DNA of 33,032 nt from Paracoccaceae bacterium (GTDB lineage: Bacteria; Pseudomonadota; Alphaproteobacteria; Rhodobacterales; Rhodobacteraceae): contig JAKVCP010000020.1 of the NCBI GenBank assembly GCA_022448925.1, positions 1 to 33,032 of the forward strand, given 5' to 3'. A model generated the notes under the pieces. It did not search any database and was not told the origin of the DNA. It saw nothing but the letters and a program-made list of their open reading frames with translations. Shown one piece after another: positions 8,206-19,884 of the stretch (within the stretch, counting starts at the first letter, position 1; each line of letters starts with the position of its first letter). The position numbers and the translations under genes were made by a program.

Positions 8206-10526
8206 CAGTCCGCTGTCAAAAGCGGGGGCTTCTTGCTGCCCAGCTGCGGTTTTGCAGGGCCCTCAAGATCAAGTTTCAGAGCGCCATCCTCCACATGAAC
8301 CCTGACGATACCGCCCTTCATCAGCTTGCCGAACAACAGCTCTTCGGCGAGTGGCTTCTTGATGTACTCTTGTATCACACGCCCAAGCGGCCGCGCGCCC
8401 ATCTTGTCATCATAGCCCTTGTCGGCCAGCCACTCTGCCGCGGGGCGGGTCAACTCGATCGTGACGTTGCGATCCATGAGTTGGGCCTCAAGCTGCAGCA
8501 CGAATTTTTCGACCACGGAAAGGATGGTCTCTTTGCCCAGAGGTGCAAAACTGATGATTGCGTCCAGTCGGTTGCGGAATTCTGGCGTGAACGTCCGCTC
8601 GATCGCTGCGGTGTCTTCGCCCTCGCGCCGATCGCGACCAAATCCAATCGCTGATTTTGCCAGCTCCGAAGCGCCCGCGTTCGACGTCATGATCAAGATC
8701 ACGTTTCTGAAGTCCGTTGTACGTCCATTGTGATCTGTTAGCTTTCCATGGTCCATGACCTGAAGCAGGATGTTGTAGACATCCGGATGCGCTTTTTCGA
8801 TTTCATCGAGCAGCAGAACACAGTGCGGGTTCTGATCCACGCCGTCGGTCAAAAGCCCTCCCTGATCGAACCCAACGTAGCCCGGAGGCGCACCAATCAG
8901 GCGACTGATGGCGTGCTTTTCCATATATTCAGACATATCAAAACGCATCAGCTCCACACCCAGCGTATCCGCCAACTGCTTTGCAACTTCTGTTTTGCCA
9001 ACACCTGTGGGCCCCGCAAACAAATAGTTGCCAATGGGCTTTTCCGGCTCTCTCAGGCCTGCTCGCGCCAGTTTGATCGCGCTTGACAGGGCCTCGATGG
9101 CGGGGTCCTGGCCAAAAACAACGCGCTTGAGGCTAACCTCAAGGTCTTTCAGAACTTCGGCATCGTCCTTCGACACATTCTTTGGTGGAATGCGGGCGAT
9201 TTTGGCGACAACAGCCTCAATTTCCTTTGTCCCAATGGTTTTGCGGCGTTTGCTTTCAGCGACAAGATGCTGGGCTGCACCGGCCTCGTCGATGACGTCG
9301 ATGGCCTTGTCTGGCAGCTTGCGGTCGTTGATATAGCGCGCCGACAGCTCGACCGAGGTCTTGATCGCGTCAGCGGTATACTTGACGGCGTGATGCTCTT
9401 CGAAATACGGCTTCAGCCCTTTCAGGATTTTGATCGAATCCTCAACAGACGGTTCGTTTACATCGATTTTCTGGAAACGGCGGCTGAGCGCGCGATCTTT
9501 TTCAAAATGCTGACGGAACTCTTTGTAGGTTGTCGAGCCCATGGTCCGCAACTTACCACCCTGAAGCGCGGGCTTCAGCAGGTTAGAGGCATCCATTGCA
9601 CCGCCAGATGTCGCACCAGCACCGATAACGGTGTGGATTTCGTCGATGAACAACACTGCGTCGGGATGGTCTTCGAGTTCGGTTACCACCGATTTCAGTC
9701 GTTCTTCGAAGTCACCGCGATACCGTGTGCCGGCCAGCAAGGCCCCCATGTCCAACGAGAATATCGTGGTGCTGGCAAGCACTTCAGGGGTTTCGCCGGC
9801 GACGATTTTGCGCGCCAAGCCTTCTGCAATTGCCGTTTTACCAACACCCGGGTCGCCCACCAGCAAAGGGTTGTTCTTGCGCCGACGGCACAGCACTTGA
9901 ATGCACCGCTCGACTTCGTGATCGCGGCCAATCAAGGGGTCTATATCGCCCTCACGCGACTTGGCGTTCAGATCCACGCAGTACTTGGCCAAGGCCGATT
10001 CTTTTTGATCGCCTGGATCTGGCGTGGCTTGTGTCTCTTCTTCTTCGTCTGAGCCTGACACAGTGCGGCTTTCCCCGTAGGCCGGGTCCTTGGCAACGCC
10101 ATGCGCAATGAAATTAACAGCGTCGTAGCGCGTCATCTCCTGTTCTTGCAGGAAATACGCAGCGTTTGATTCGCGTTCGGCGAAGATCGCAACCAGCACA
10201 TTGGCGCCGGATACTTCTGTTCGGCCAGAGGACTGCACGTGGATCGCGGCGCGTTGGATCACGCGTTGGAACGCCGCGGTCGGGACGGCCTCGGATCCTT
10301 CAATGTCGGTCACAAGGTTTGACAGATCGTCGTCGATAAACTCAACAAGTGTCGTCCGAAGTTCCTCTGTGTCGACGCTGCAGGCCTTCATCACGCGCAC
10401 AGCATCGGGTTCGTCGATCAGGGCCAACAGCAGATGCTCTAGCGTTGCAAATTCATGACTCCGCGAGTTTGCCAGCGCCAGCGCTGAGTGGATCGCCTGC
10501 TCAAGTGTTGTCGAGAATGAAGGCAC
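8205..10526 (-). CDS. clpA: ATP-dependent Clp protease ATP-binding subunit ClpA
   Basis: The 773-residue protein is the length of ClpA. It has an N-terminal Clp repeat domain (1-145), an acidic linker (about 155-175) and two AAA+ modules. Walker A sites are GDPGVGKT at 224-231 and GPTGVGKT at 505-512, with Walker B at 291-296 and 569-575. There is no ClpB-type middle coiled coil. The tripeptide IGF at 627-629 is the loop that docks on ClpP. ClpA unfolds proteins, including N-degron substrates brought by ClpS, and feeds them to ClpP in the cytoplasm. The start is GTG at 10526-10524, preceded by gaggag seven bases away, which decides it. No clpS or clpP is in the window. The M23 peptidase gene follows with a one-base overlap. 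Confidence 0.95.
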   Translation of the reverse strand: MPSFSTTLEQAIHSALALANSRSHEFATLEHLLLALIDEPDAVRVMKACSVDTEELRTTLVEFIDDDLSNLVTDIEGSEAVPTAAFQRVIQRAAIHVQSSGRTEVSGANVLVAIFAERESNAAYFLQEQEMTRYDAVNFIAHGVAKDPAYGESRTVSGSDEEEETQATPDPGDQKESALAKYCVDLNAKSREGDIDPLIGRDHEVERCIQVLCRRRKNNPLLVGDPGVGKTAIAEGLARKIVAGETPEVLASTTIFSLDMGALLAGTRYRGDFEERLKSVVTELEDHPDAVLFIDEIHTVIGAGATSGGAMDASNLLKPALQGGKLRTMGSTTYKEFRQHFEKDRALSRRFQKIDVNEPSVEDSIKILKGLKPYFEEHHAVKYTADAIKTSVELSARYINDRKLPDKAIDVIDEAGAAQHLVAESKRRKTIGTKEIEAVVAKIARIPPKNVSKDDAEVLKDLEVSLKRVVFGQDPAIEALSSAIKLARAGLREPEKPIGNYLFAGPTGVGKTEVAKQLADTLGVELMRFDMSEYMEKHAISRLIGAPPGYVGFDQGGLLTDGVDQNPHCVLLLDEIEKAHPDVYNILLQVMDHGKLTDHNGRTTDFRNVILIMTSNAGASELAKSAIGFGRDRREGEDTAAIERTFTPEFRNRLDAIISFAPLGKETILSVVEKFVLQLEAQLMDRNVTIELTRPAAEWLADKGYDDKMGARPLGRVIQEYIKKPLAEELLFGKLMKGGIVRVHVEDGALKLDLEGPAKPQLGSKKPPLLTAD

Positions 10527-10684
10527 GGCTGTGCTCCTCTTCGTTATTGTGCCGGTTTGGCATGCCGGGCCAGCATGGCCTCTTGTCTTTAAAGTTTGGT
10601 CTATTGCGGGCGGTCTTCAAGTTATTTTTGACCCTCGGGCGCTCACATTTTTCCAACACCATACAATATCCCGCAGAAACCAGC

Positions 10685-11452
10685 TCAGAAATTGTCCTTT
10701 CTGGCGCGAATTTCAGCAAAAACTTCAGCGTCGCTGGCAGTTTCCATCCCGAGGTGCGCGCGAATGCCGGGATCGGCAGCGCGCAGAAACGGATTGGTGG
10801 CGAGCTCGTCCGAAAGGATCGAGGGAACGGTCGGTGCGCCCTTTGCACGCAATTTCGAAACTTCGTCTGCTCTCGATGTAAGTAGCAGATTGCCGGGATC
10901 AACCGTCAGCGCAAATTTCATGTTGCCGGTGGTATATTCGTGGCCAGAGCAGACGGTCGTTTCCGCTGGCAACGCTGCGAGCTTTGACAGGCTTTGCCAC
11001 ATCTGCTCAGCGGTGCCCTCGAACAAGCGACCGCAGCCCATGGCCATCAGGCTGTCCGCGGTGAACACGATGGCCGAGTCGGGCAGGTAGAAAGCGACGT
11101 GCCCAACAGTGTGGCCTGATACATCCAGAACCTGAACAACCTCGCCGCCAAAACTGAAAGTTTCGCCGTCCGTGACCTGCCTGTCCAGTGCTGGAAGGCG
11201 GTGCGCGTCGGCTGCCGCGCCCGTGACCTGGGCCGGATGTCTGGCCAGCAGGTCCGGCAAGCCGTCGACATGATCATAATGGTGGTGGGTGAGCCAGACG
11301 TCTGTCAATGTCCAGCCACGTGCGGTCAGAGCGGCTGAAATCGGGGCTGCCTCTGGCACGTCGATGACGGCCGTGCTGCCCGATTGGGGATCATGCACCA
11401 GGTAGGTATAGTTGTCAGCAAGGGCTGGCAGCGTGACAAGTTCAAGAGGCAT
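10685..11452 (-). CDS. gloB: Hydroxyacylglutathione hydrolase (glyoxalase II)
   Basis: The 255-residue metallo-beta-lactamase-fold enzyme has the metal motif THHHYDH at residues 55-61, followed by further ligands in DVSGHTVGH and CSGHEYT. The C-terminal helical part ends with [10 protein letters not shown], the segment that binds glutathione in glyoxalase II. It hydrolyses S-lactoylglutathione to lactate and glutathione, the second step of methylglyoxal removal. A start four codons upstream (11464) is possible, but ATG 11452 has ggga six bases before it and gives the [10 protein letters not shown] beginning usual for this family. The gene stands 158 bases upstream of clpA on the same strand, and the methyltransferase-like gene diverges from it 61 bases away. 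Confidence 0.92.
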   Translation of the reverse strand: MPLELVTLPALADNYTYLVHDPQSGSTAVIDVPEAAPISAALTARGWTLTDVWLTHHHYDHVDGLPDLLARHPAQVTGAAADAHRLPALDRQVTDGETFSFGGEVVQVLDVSGHTVGHVAFYLPDSAIVFTADSLMAMGCGRLFEGTAEQMWQSLSKLAALPAETTVCSGHEYTTGNMKFALTVDPGNLLLTSRADEVSKLRAKGAPTVPSILSDELATNPFLRAADPGIRAHLGMETASDAEVFAEIRARKDNF

Positions 11453-11513
11453 GGCGTTTCCCATCGCAAAAGGTACACTGCCCCTAGCTAAGCCGATCCC
11501 GGAGGTAGCCGCA

Positions 11514-12263
11514 ATGCACCTTGATGTGCAGACCTTGCGTGATTTCTATTACCGCAGCCCGCTGGGGCGCGCGGCTCAAAAAGTCGTGCGTGATCAGGTT
11601 TTGCGTTACTGGCCAGAGGCCAAGGGCCAGACGGTCGCAGGCTATGGCTTTGCTGTGCCTCTGCTGAGGCCCTACCTGAAAGATGCACGCCGTGTAATCG
11701 GGCTTATGCCCGGTCCTCAGGGTGTGATGCCATGGCCTGCGGGGATGCCGAATGTCTCGGTGCTGTGCGAAGAAACACGCTGGCCGATCGAAACAGGCCA
11801 TGTTGACAAACTGGTCTTGATGCACGGGCTGGAAACGTCAGATCAACCATCGGCACTGCTGGACGAAGCATACCGTGTGTTGGGCCCGGGTGGTCGGGTC
11901 CTGTTCATTGTGCCGAATCGGTCGGGACTGTGGGCCCGAAGCGACCGCACACCGTTTGGGTTCGGCCGCCCGTTTTCAGCGGGGCAGCTTGAAATACAGT
12001 TGCGCACCCACGACTTCGTGCCCGAAGCTCATGTCTCGGTGCTTTACTCGCCACCGTCATCTGGGCGCTTTTGGATGCGGACTTCGGGACTGTGGGAAAA
12101 GACGGGCCGGTCAGTGCCGGCGGTTGCGGCAGGCGGGGTTTTGATGGTCATGGCGGCCAAGCGCTATCCGCCCCGGCGGCGTGGCCTAGAAGAGGCCGCC
12201 AAGGTGCTTAGCCCGATCGAGGTTCTGGCCCCTGCGCCCGGGAAAGTTGCAGACCCTGCCTAA
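11514..12263 (+). CDS. SAM-dependent methyltransferase-like protein
   Basis: The 249-residue protein shows a class I methyltransferase pattern in which some parts are weak. The first glycine motif is reduced to [11 protein letters not shown] at about 41-51. The later motifs are clearer: [17 protein letters not shown] near 95-111 and [21 protein letters not shown] at about 113-133, typical of methyltransferase_11 proteins. The C-terminal third is Arg- and Pro-rich. Start ATG 11514 has a strong ggaggt at 11501-11506, and the in-frame extension to 11412 would run into gloB. Homologues sit beside gloB in related bacteria, from memory. The substrate is unknown. The missing GxGxG leaves open whether it is catalytic or uses an altered SAM site. 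Confidence 0.75.
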   Translation: MHLDVQTLRDFYYRSPLGRAAQKVVRDQVLRYWPEAKGQTVAGYGFAVPLLRPYLKDARRVIGLMPGPQGVMPWPAGMPNVSVLCEETRWPIETGHVDKLVLMHGLETSDQPSALLDEAYRVLGPGGRVLFIVPNRSGLWARSDRTPFGFGRPFSAGQLEIQLRTHDFVPEAHVSVLYSPPSSGRFWMRTSGLWEKTGRSVPAVAAGGVLMVMAAKRYPPRRRGLEEAAKVLSPIEVLAPAPGKVADPA

Positions 12264-12828
12264 TGGTATCCGTCGCATGTGCCGCTGCTCTGTGCGTATG
12301 GGCGTATGGGCGTATGGCAGGCTGGTGTCCCGCGCTCTTTGGCGGTCGGTCCCGGGCAGGCCGCCCCGCATTGTCAAACGCGTCCACTCTGTCATCTAGC
12401 GGCGCTTCTAAGGCTGTTCCAACGGTCGCTTGAGCACGGTGTTCAGCGGCAACATGGCCTGCAAAAGTGACCAAACGTCTGTTCTGAGACAAGATGCGCC
12501 TGTTTCTAGACCAAGAAAGTATCAAAAAAGCGACCAGGCGCAACGCGGCTTGAAACCAGCCTTTGCCGGTGCAGGGAATCACGAATTCCTTACAATTTCG
12601 TGTGTTTATCCACCGCGCCGGGACGGCGCAGAAGGTCGCAGGTGCAGCGCGGCCCTAAAAACAAGGCGATCCGGCATCATACAAATATGACCAAGCATGT
12701 TGCGAGGGGGGAACGCCTCTGCTACATCCGCGCTGATTTTGATGCCCCAAACGATTTGGGGTGCAAGGAACGCTTTTGCGTCATCACCCGAACGGGGACG
12801 TGAGAGCCAGACATTCGGAAGGGTGGAC
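12264..12828 (+). other. 565-base non-coding leader region before the atp operon
   Basis: No gene is supported here. Visible structure includes three perfect copies of the 8-base unit gcgtatgg (12294-12317), an inverted repeat CACGAA-N11-TTCGTG (12580-12602), and a perfect CCCCAAA-CGA-TTTGGGG hairpin (12745-12761). The region must contain the promoter of atpHAGDC, but I could not pick a convincing -35/-10 pair. The frame upstream of atpH stays open to 12697 without a good start signal. Confidence 0.5.
12745..12761 (+). other. Perfect 7-bp hairpin in the atpH leader
   Basis: CCCCAAA (12745-12751), loop CGA, TTTGGGG (12755-12761), with a possible extension by two G-U pairs. It lies 67 bases before the atpH start codon and has no following T run, so it is not an intrinsic terminator. 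It may be a leader-mRNA structure or a DNA operator; both are inferences. Confidence 0.5.
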
Positions 12829-13389
12829 GTGTCAGAGTCAGCTTCGATTTCCTCAGGCATCGCCGAGCGTTATGCGTCGGCAGTGTTCGATATTGCCAAA
12901 GAGAGCGACAGCATTGCTGAATTGGAAAGCAATATCGACGATCTTACCGCAGCCTTGGCCGACAGCGCCGAACTGGGTGACCTGATCAATTCGCCCATTT
13001 ACAGCCGCGACGCACAAGGCAAAGCCATTGCCGCCGTTGCCGAGAAAATGGCGCTGCGTCCCGTGATGCAGAATGCGCTGGGCCTGATGGCCCAGAAACG
13101 TCGTCTCTTTGTGCTGCCCGCGCTGCTGGCGCAGCTGCGATCGATGATCGCAGACGAAAAAGGCGAAGTCACTGCCGAGGTCGTTTCGGCCCAGGCCCTT
13201 AGCGATGCGCAGGTGGATGCGCTGGCCAAGACGCTGACCTCCAGCGTCGGCAAAGAAGTAAAGATCAAGGCGACCGTCGATGCAACGCTCATCGGTGGTC
13301 TTGTTGTTAAGGTGGGCTCGAAGATGATCGACACCTCGATCCGTTCGAAGCTCAACTCCCTCCAGAATGCTATGAAAGAGGTCGGATAA
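12829..13389 (+). CDS. atpH: ATP synthase F1 subunit delta
   Basis: The 186-residue subunit begins SESASISSGIAERYASAVFD after its start and ends SLQNAMKEVG, matching the delta/OSCP family. Delta is the peripheral-stalk connector that clamps the F1 head to the b subunits. The C-terminal VDATLIGGLVVKVGSKMIDTS is the conserved delta signature. The start is GTG 12829, with a ggaagg sequence at 12817-12822; a GTG two codons earlier (12823) is possible. The open frame continues upstream to 12697, but that extra part does not resemble the family and would make the protein too long. It opens the atpHAGDC operon and its stop abuts the atpA ATG directly. Confidence 0.93.
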   Translation: MSESASISSGIAERYASAVFDIAKESDSIAELESNIDDLTAALADSAELGDLINSPIYSRDAQGKAIAAVAEKMALRPVMQNALGLMAQKRRLFVLPALLAQLRSMIADEKGEVTAEVVSAQALSDAQVDALAKTLTSSVGKEVKIKATVDATLIGGLVVKVGSKMIDTSIRSKLNSLQNAMKEVG

Positions 13390-14928
13390 ATGGGTATCCA
13401 AGCAGCAGAAATTTCTGCGATCCTGAAGGACCAGATCGAAAACTTCGGAAAGGAAGCCGAAGTTGCAGAAGTGGGCCGCGTGCTCAGCGTCGGGGACGGC
13501 ATCGCACGTGTCTACGGCCTCGACAATGTTCAGGCCGGTGAAATGGTCGAGTTTCCAGGCGGCATTCAGGGCATGGCCCTGAACCTTGAAAGCGACAACG
13601 TTGGTGTGGTTATCTTTGGCACCGACCGCGACATCAAGGAAGGCGATACCGTCAAGCGCACGAATTCGATCGTTGACGTGCCTGCTGGCGACAAACTTCT
13701 GGGCCGCGTTGTTGACGCGCTCGGCAACCCGCTGGACGGCAAGGGCCCGATCGAGTTTTCCGAGCGTCGCGTTGCGGACGTCAAGGCGCCGGGCATCATC
13801 CCGCGTAAATCGGTACACGAACCCATGGCAACCGGCCTCAAGTCGGTTGACGCGATGATCCCGATCGGCCGCGGCCAGCGTGAGCTGATCATTGGTGACC
13901 GCCAGACCGGAAAAACCGCTGTCGCTCTGGACACGATCCTCAATCAGAAGGTCTACAACGAAGCTGCAGGCGACGACGAAAGCAAAAAGCTGTACTGCGT
14001 GTATGTGGCGGTTGGGCAGAAACGCTCGACTGTTGCGCAGCTGGTGAAGAAGTTGGAAGAAAACGGCGCGATGGAATACTCGATCGTTGTTGCCGCGACC
14101 GCCTCTGACCCAGCACCGATGCAGTTCCTGGCACCCTATGCCGCGACCGCAATGGCAGAGTACTTCCGCGACAACGGCCGCCACGCGCTGATCATCTATG
14201 ATGACCTGTCCAAGCAGGCTGTGTCCTACCGCCAGATGTCGCTGTTGCTGCGCCGCCCGCCGGGACGTGAAGCCTATCCTGGCGACGTTTTCTACCTTCA
14301 CTCGCGCCTGTTGGAGCGTTCGGCCAAGTTGAACGAAGACAATGGCGCAGGTTCGCTGACAGCATTGCCGATCATTGAAACCCAGGGTGGCGACGTTTCG
14401 GCATTCATTCCAACCAACGTGATTTCGATCACCGACGGTCAGATCTTCCTGGAAACGGAGCTGTTTTACCAGGGCATCCGCCCTGCCGTAAACACCGGTC
14501 TGTCGGTCAGCCGCGTGGGCTCTTCGGCCCAGACCAACGCCATGAAATCGGTTGCTGGTCCGGTCAAGCTGAGCCTTGCACAGTATCGCGAAATGGCGGC
14601 GTTTGCACAGTTCGGGTCGGATCTTGACGCTGCAACCCAGCAGTTGCTGAACCGTGGTGCCCGCCTGACAGAGCTGATGAAGCAGCCGCAGTATTCGCCG
14701 CTGACCAACGCAGAAATCGTGTGCATGATCTATGCCGGCGTGAACGGCTACCTTGACAAGATCGAGGTCAAGGATGTGGGTCGCTTTGAGGCAGGCCTGC
14801 TGGCGCATCTGCGTGGCAAGAACGCCGACCTGCTGGATTGGATCACAACCGAAGATCCCAAGGTCAAGGGCGAAGCCGCTGACAAGATCAAGGCAGCGCT
14901 GGACGATTTCGCCGCCGATTTCGCGTAA
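13390..14928 (+). CDS. atpA: ATP synthase F1 subunit alpha
   Basis: The 512-residue alpha subunit carries the P-loop GDRQTGKT at 169-176 and the conserved [21 protein letters not shown] segment, in full length for the family. Three alpha subunits alternate with three beta subunits in the F1 head; alpha binds nucleotide without turning it over and supplies the arginine finger, which I place in the [10 protein letters not shown] segment. The ATG at 13390 follows the atpH stop with no gap, so the two are probably translationally coupled. atpG follows after 15 bases. Confidence 0.98.
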   Translation: MGIQAAEISAILKDQIENFGKEAEVAEVGRVLSVGDGIARVYGLDNVQAGEMVEFPGGIQGMALNLESDNVGVVIFGTDRDIKEGDTVKRTNSIVDVPAGDKLLGRVVDALGNPLDGKGPIEFSERRVADVKAPGIIPRKSVHEPMATGLKSVDAMIPIGRGQRELIIGDRQTGKTAVALDTILNQKVYNEAAGDDESKKLYCVYVAVGQKRSTVAQLVKKLEENGAMEYSIVVAATASDPAPMQFLAPYAATAMAEYFRDNGRHALIIYDDLSKQAVSYRQMSLLLRRPPGREAYPGDVFYLHSRLLERSAKLNEDNGAGSLTALPIIETQGGDVSAFIPTNVISITDGQIFLETELFYQGIRPAVNTGLSVSRVGSSAQTNAMKSVAGPVKLSLAQYREMAAFAQFGSDLDAATQQLLNRGARLTELMKQPQYSPLTNAEIVCMIYAGVNGYLDKIEVKDVGRFEAGLLAHLRGKNADLLDWITTEDPKVKGEAADKIKAALDDFAADFA

Positions 14929-14943
14929 GGGGGAGCACGGCTT

Positions 14944-17260
<2,317 letters not shown>

Positions 17261-17265
17261 GGAGT

Positions 17266-17283
17266 GGCGGGGGAAACCCCGCC
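17266..17283 (+). other. Perfect GNRA-capped hairpin in the atpD-atpC gap
   Basis: GGCGGGG (17266-17272), tetraloop GAAA (17273-17276), CCCCGCC (17277-17283). Seven G-C pairs with a GNRA loop make a very stable RNA hairpin six bases after the atpD stop. No T run follows, so termination is unlikely. It could block 3' decay of the upstream message or mark a processing site. Confidence 0.7.
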
Positions 17284-17298
17284 CTAAGGCAATCACCG

Positions 17299-17329
17299 AA
17301 GGGCAAGACGGACCCTGTTCCGTGCCCTT
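17299..17329 (+). other. Second, two-step hairpin in the atpD-atpC gap
   Basis: AAGGGCA (17299-17305) pairs with TGCCCTT (17323-17329). Inside it CGGA (17309-17312) pairs with TCCG (17319-17322) around a six-base loop. The stem ends a few bases before the atpC ribosome site aaaggagagg, so it could influence translation of atpC; that is inference. Confidence 0.65.
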
Positions 17330-17343
17330 GAAAGGAGAGGAAA

Positions 17344-17754
17344 ATGGCTGAGACAATGCAATTTGACCTGGTCAGCCCCGAGCGCAGCCTGATGTCTGGC
17401 TCTGTGACCTCGGTCCAGATCCCGGGTGCCGACGGCGACATGACAGCCATGCCGAACCACGCACCAGTGATCACCACGTTGCGTCCTGGCATTCTGAAGG
17501 TCGAAGGTGAGAGCGGCACAACGGAATACGTTGTGACTGGCGGTTTTGCTGAATTGGGCGAAGGCCTGTCGGTTCTGGCCGAACGCGCGCTGCCCAAGGC
17601 GGATGTGACAACCGAGGTCCTGACCGGTCTGGTCGACGAGGCGAAAGCCGCGCTGGAAACCGTCAAGGCGAACAACGGCGCCGTGGACGATGCCGCCAAG
17701 CTGGTTGCGGACATGATCGCCGTCGGAAACGAGATCGGCGTTTCGGTTAGCTGA
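17344..17754 (+). CDS. atpC: ATP synthase F1 subunit epsilon
   Basis: The 136-residue subunit begins [20 protein letters not shown] and includes [22 protein letters not shown] and [17 protein letters not shown], the N-terminal beta-barrel of the family. Epsilon sits on the rotor with gamma and contacts the c-ring; its C-terminal helices can inhibit ATP hydrolysis. The C-terminal part here (about 90-136) is helical but only moderately similar to the Escherichia coli helices, as is common in alphaproteobacteria, where another inhibitor (zeta) is known. A strong aaaggagagg precedes the ATG. A terminator follows 21 bases after the stop. Confidence 0.95.
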   Translation: MAETMQFDLVSPERSLMSGSVTSVQIPGADGDMTAMPNHAPVITTLRPGILKVEGESGTTEYVVTGGFAELGEGLSVLAERALPKADVTTEVLTGLVDEAKAALETVKANNGAVDDAAKLVADMIAVGNEIGVSVS

Positions 17755-17775
17755 CCCGGATTGCAAACGGATTAG

Positions 17776-17803
17776 AAAGGCGCTCTTTGGAGCGCCTTTT
17801 TTT
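17776..17803 (+). terminator. Rho-independent terminator of the atp operon
   Basis: AAAGGCGCTC (17776-17785), loop TTTG, GAGCGCCTTT (17790-17799), continuing into an uninterrupted run of seven T (17797-17803). The perfect GC-rich stem and T run directly after atpC make this a textbook intrinsic terminator. Confidence 0.93.
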
Positions 17804-18166
17804 ATGGGTAGAGAGAAGAACTGTCGTCGTGTTCCGTGAGGTTTCAGAGTGATCTGGAACAACAACGAAACAATCCCAATTTAGAAGAGCACCGCGAAGG
17901 GAATTTCTGGTCTTTCAGCAGATCGCTTTCTTAGATCTTGCCATAGGATCTTCAGCACCTGCCGTCCAAGCTCCTATCGTTTGTGCCCATGCGTAACTTT
18001 TCCACCGAAAAGTGAGCGGACAACACCGTTTCCAAACGCAAGCGGCGACGTCGCGCATTTCAATTGAGCCCGATCGCTTTGGAAACGGACAGTTCGTGTC
18101 TCCAGACACCATACAGTCCGGTATTCCCGGTTGCGGAAAAGCTTCGCCCGCGCAATAGCTTGGGCC
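17804..18166. other. 363-base gap between the atp terminator and the MFS gene
   Basis: I see no gene, tRNA or clear promoter. A minus-strand frame crosses it, ending at 17915 with the peptide AGAEDPMARSKKAIC, but it is the tail of a reading frame antisense to the MFS gene and I give it no function. The MFS promoter must lie here or just upstream of 18167. Confidence 0.4.
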
Positions 18167-19369
18167 ATGAAACGTCCCCGCGCCATATACTTCATCCTGA
18201 TCACCCTGATGATCGATGCCATTGGCGTCGGAATTGTCTTTCCGATCATGCCCGATCTGATGGAACGAGTGGGCGCGGGCTCGACCGGGCAGGGCGCGTT
18301 CTGGGGCGGCATCATGATGGCGGCCTATGCGGCTGCGCAGTTCATCTGTGCGCCGGCTGTGGGCAGCATTTCGGATGCGATGGGGCGCAAGCCTGTGCTT
18401 CTGGCTTCGTTGGTGATGTTGTCGTTGGACTATGTGATCATGGCCCTGGCCGGCGCCTATTGGGTTTTGCTGGTTGGACGTCTTCTTGCCGGAGTGGCAG
18501 GGGCCACCTACATCACGGCGACGGCTTTCATTTCTGATATTTCCGATCCCAAGGAGCGCGCGGCCAATTTTGGCCTTGTTGGTGCAGCCTTTGGCATCGG
18601 TTTTGTCTTGGGTCCTGCAATCGGAGGTGCAGTGGGGACTATCCATGTCACCGCGCCTTTCTGGTTTGCGGCGGGCATTTCGGCTGTGAATGTGATCTTT
18701 GGATTCTTTGTCTTGCCCGAGTCACTGCCGCCGGAAAAACGCCGAAAATTCGGTGCCCGGGATTTGAACCCTTTCAGCGCCATCTTAAGTGCCTTTAAAC
18801 TGCCTGGTGTTGGCATCCCATTGATTTGTATCGCAGTTTTTGAATTCTCCAATATGGTTTACCCGACTCTTTGGGCCTTTTGGACACGCGAGGTCTTTGG
18901 TTGGGGGGCGCTGTATATCGGTGTCAGTCTGGCGGCCTACGGCGTTCTGGTGGCGTTTTCACAAGCGGTTATCATGCCGCGTGCGATCCGGCATCTGGGC
19001 GACTATCGCACCCTTGTCCTGGGCTTGGTGGCAGGAATTGTCGCATTGATGGGGTTTGGCCTCACGGCGTCGGTGCTGGCCGTATTCCTGCTGATGCCGT
19101 TAGCAGCCCTGTCGGATCTGGCTCCGCCGACGATGACAGCTATGGCTGCCAACACGGTCGGAGAGGATCGGCAAGGGCTGGTGCAGGGCGTTATATCGTC
19201 CTTGTCCTCGGTTGCCGCGGTAGGCGCTCCGCTTGTGATGACACCTCTTTTTCGATCTTTTGTCGCCGAGGATCGTCTGCCCTATCTGCCCTACTTGCCC
19301 GGAGTTCCCTTCCTGTTCGCGGCGCTTTTGGTGATTGCCATTTTGCCACTGGTTAGCCGGCTGAGATAG
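18167..19369 (+). CDS. TetA-like MFS drug/proton antiporter
   Basis: The 400-residue integral membrane protein has about twelve predicted helices. The first, ILITLMIDAIGVGIVFPIMP, has the buried Asp (residue 17) and proline pattern of tetracycline-type exporters. The loop between helices 2 and 3 holds the MFS motif A, GSISDAMGRKP, at 66-76. These place it in the TCR/Tet subgroup of 12-helix proton antiporters. The start at ATG 18167 avoids a TTG 12 codons upstream and begins just before helix 1; the ribosome site is weak. It ends with TAG at 19367-19369. The substrate is not predictable, and a role in resistance is not shown. The lectin-domain gene follows 90 bases later. Confidence 0.85.
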   Translation: MKRPRAIYFILITLMIDAIGVGIVFPIMPDLMERVGAGSTGQGAFWGGIMMAAYAAAQFICAPAVGSISDAMGRKPVLLASLVMLSLDYVIMALAGAYWVLLVGRLLAGVAGATYITATAFISDISDPKERAANFGLVGAAFGIGFVLGPAIGGAVGTIHVTAPFWFAAGISAVNVIFGFFVLPESLPPEKRRKFGARDLNPFSAILSAFKLPGVGIPLICIAVFEFSNMVYPTLWAFWTREVFGWGALYIGVSLAAYGVLVAFSQAVIMPRAIRHLGDYRTLVLGLVAGIVALMGFGLTASVLAVFLLMPLAALSDLAPPTMTAMAANTVGEDRQGLVQGVISSLSSVAAVGAPLVMTPLFRSFVAEDRLPYLPYLPGVPFLFAALLVIAILPLVSRLR

Positions 19370-19459
19370 GTGCGGGCAAAGTCAGACCAAGGAAAGACTG
19401 TACCGGCGTCACAAAACTGGGCAAGCTGGGTGCCTGGTCAGGTGATATGGGATCACAGT

Positions 19460-19807
19460 ATGAAGGAATTGAATGCCAGACAGATTGGAATCGCTCAGGG
19501 CAACGAAGACGTCTTTTCCGAATTTGAAACTGGTGGCGACATGTGGACCGGATCGGGTGACCGGGAAAGGCGAAAAACGGTCATGTTCGAACGCGCCTAT
19601 CGCCGGCCACCCAATGTTCAGGTGACGCTGTCCCTTTGGGACATGGACACAACGGCCTTTGTTCGGGCAGATCTGCGTGCCGAAAAGATCACATGCGACG
19701 GCTTTGATCTGGTGTTTCGCACCTGGGCTGACACGCGTATTGCACGCGTCCGCATGGCATGGATGGCGATTGGTGAACTGCCGAGCGATGACGATTGGCA
19801 GGTCTGA
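19460..19807 (+). CDS. H-type lectin domain protein
   Basis: The 115-residue protein contains GDMWTGSGDRERRKTVMFER (residues about 30-50), then VQVTLSLWDMDTTAFVRADL and FDLVFRTWADTRIARVRMAWMAIG. This is the six-strand H-type lectin fold first known from snail and Dictyostelium discoidins, in which the F/W-rich strands form a trimer that binds GalNAc in eukaryotes. In bacteria its ligands are unknown. No signal peptide is present, so it is probably cytoplasmic or part of a larger assembly. A start at GTG 19370 would lengthen it by 30 unrelated residues; ATG 19460 has ggga seven bases before it and fits family length. It may be cotranscribed with the MFS gene. Confidence 0.8.
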   Translation: MKELNARQIGIAQGNEDVFSEFETGGDMWTGSGDRERRKTVMFERAYRRPPNVQVTLSLWDMDTTAFVRADLRAEKITCDGFDLVFRTWADTRIARVRMAWMAIGELPSDDDWQV

Positions 19808-19884
19808 GGCGCGCCAAGAAATCACTTTTCACAGGGGCGCCTGTCCGTACATTGGTTCTCGATTTTTACCGTCGGAGATTTGTG

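Noticed and set aside
9267..10052. 261-codon plus-strand frame inside clpA
   Set aside because: Shadow of clpA with no start signal or family match.
10527..10684. Sigma-32-type heat-shock promoter upstream of clpA (CTTGAA on the minus strand)
   Set aside because: The second element at the right distance does not match; too weak to list.
12853..14808. 651-codon open frame on the minus strand opposite atpH and atpA
   Set aside because: It is antisense to two unmistakable ATP synthase genes and has the His/Arg/Gly-rich look of a GC-rich shadow frame; no motif or start signal.
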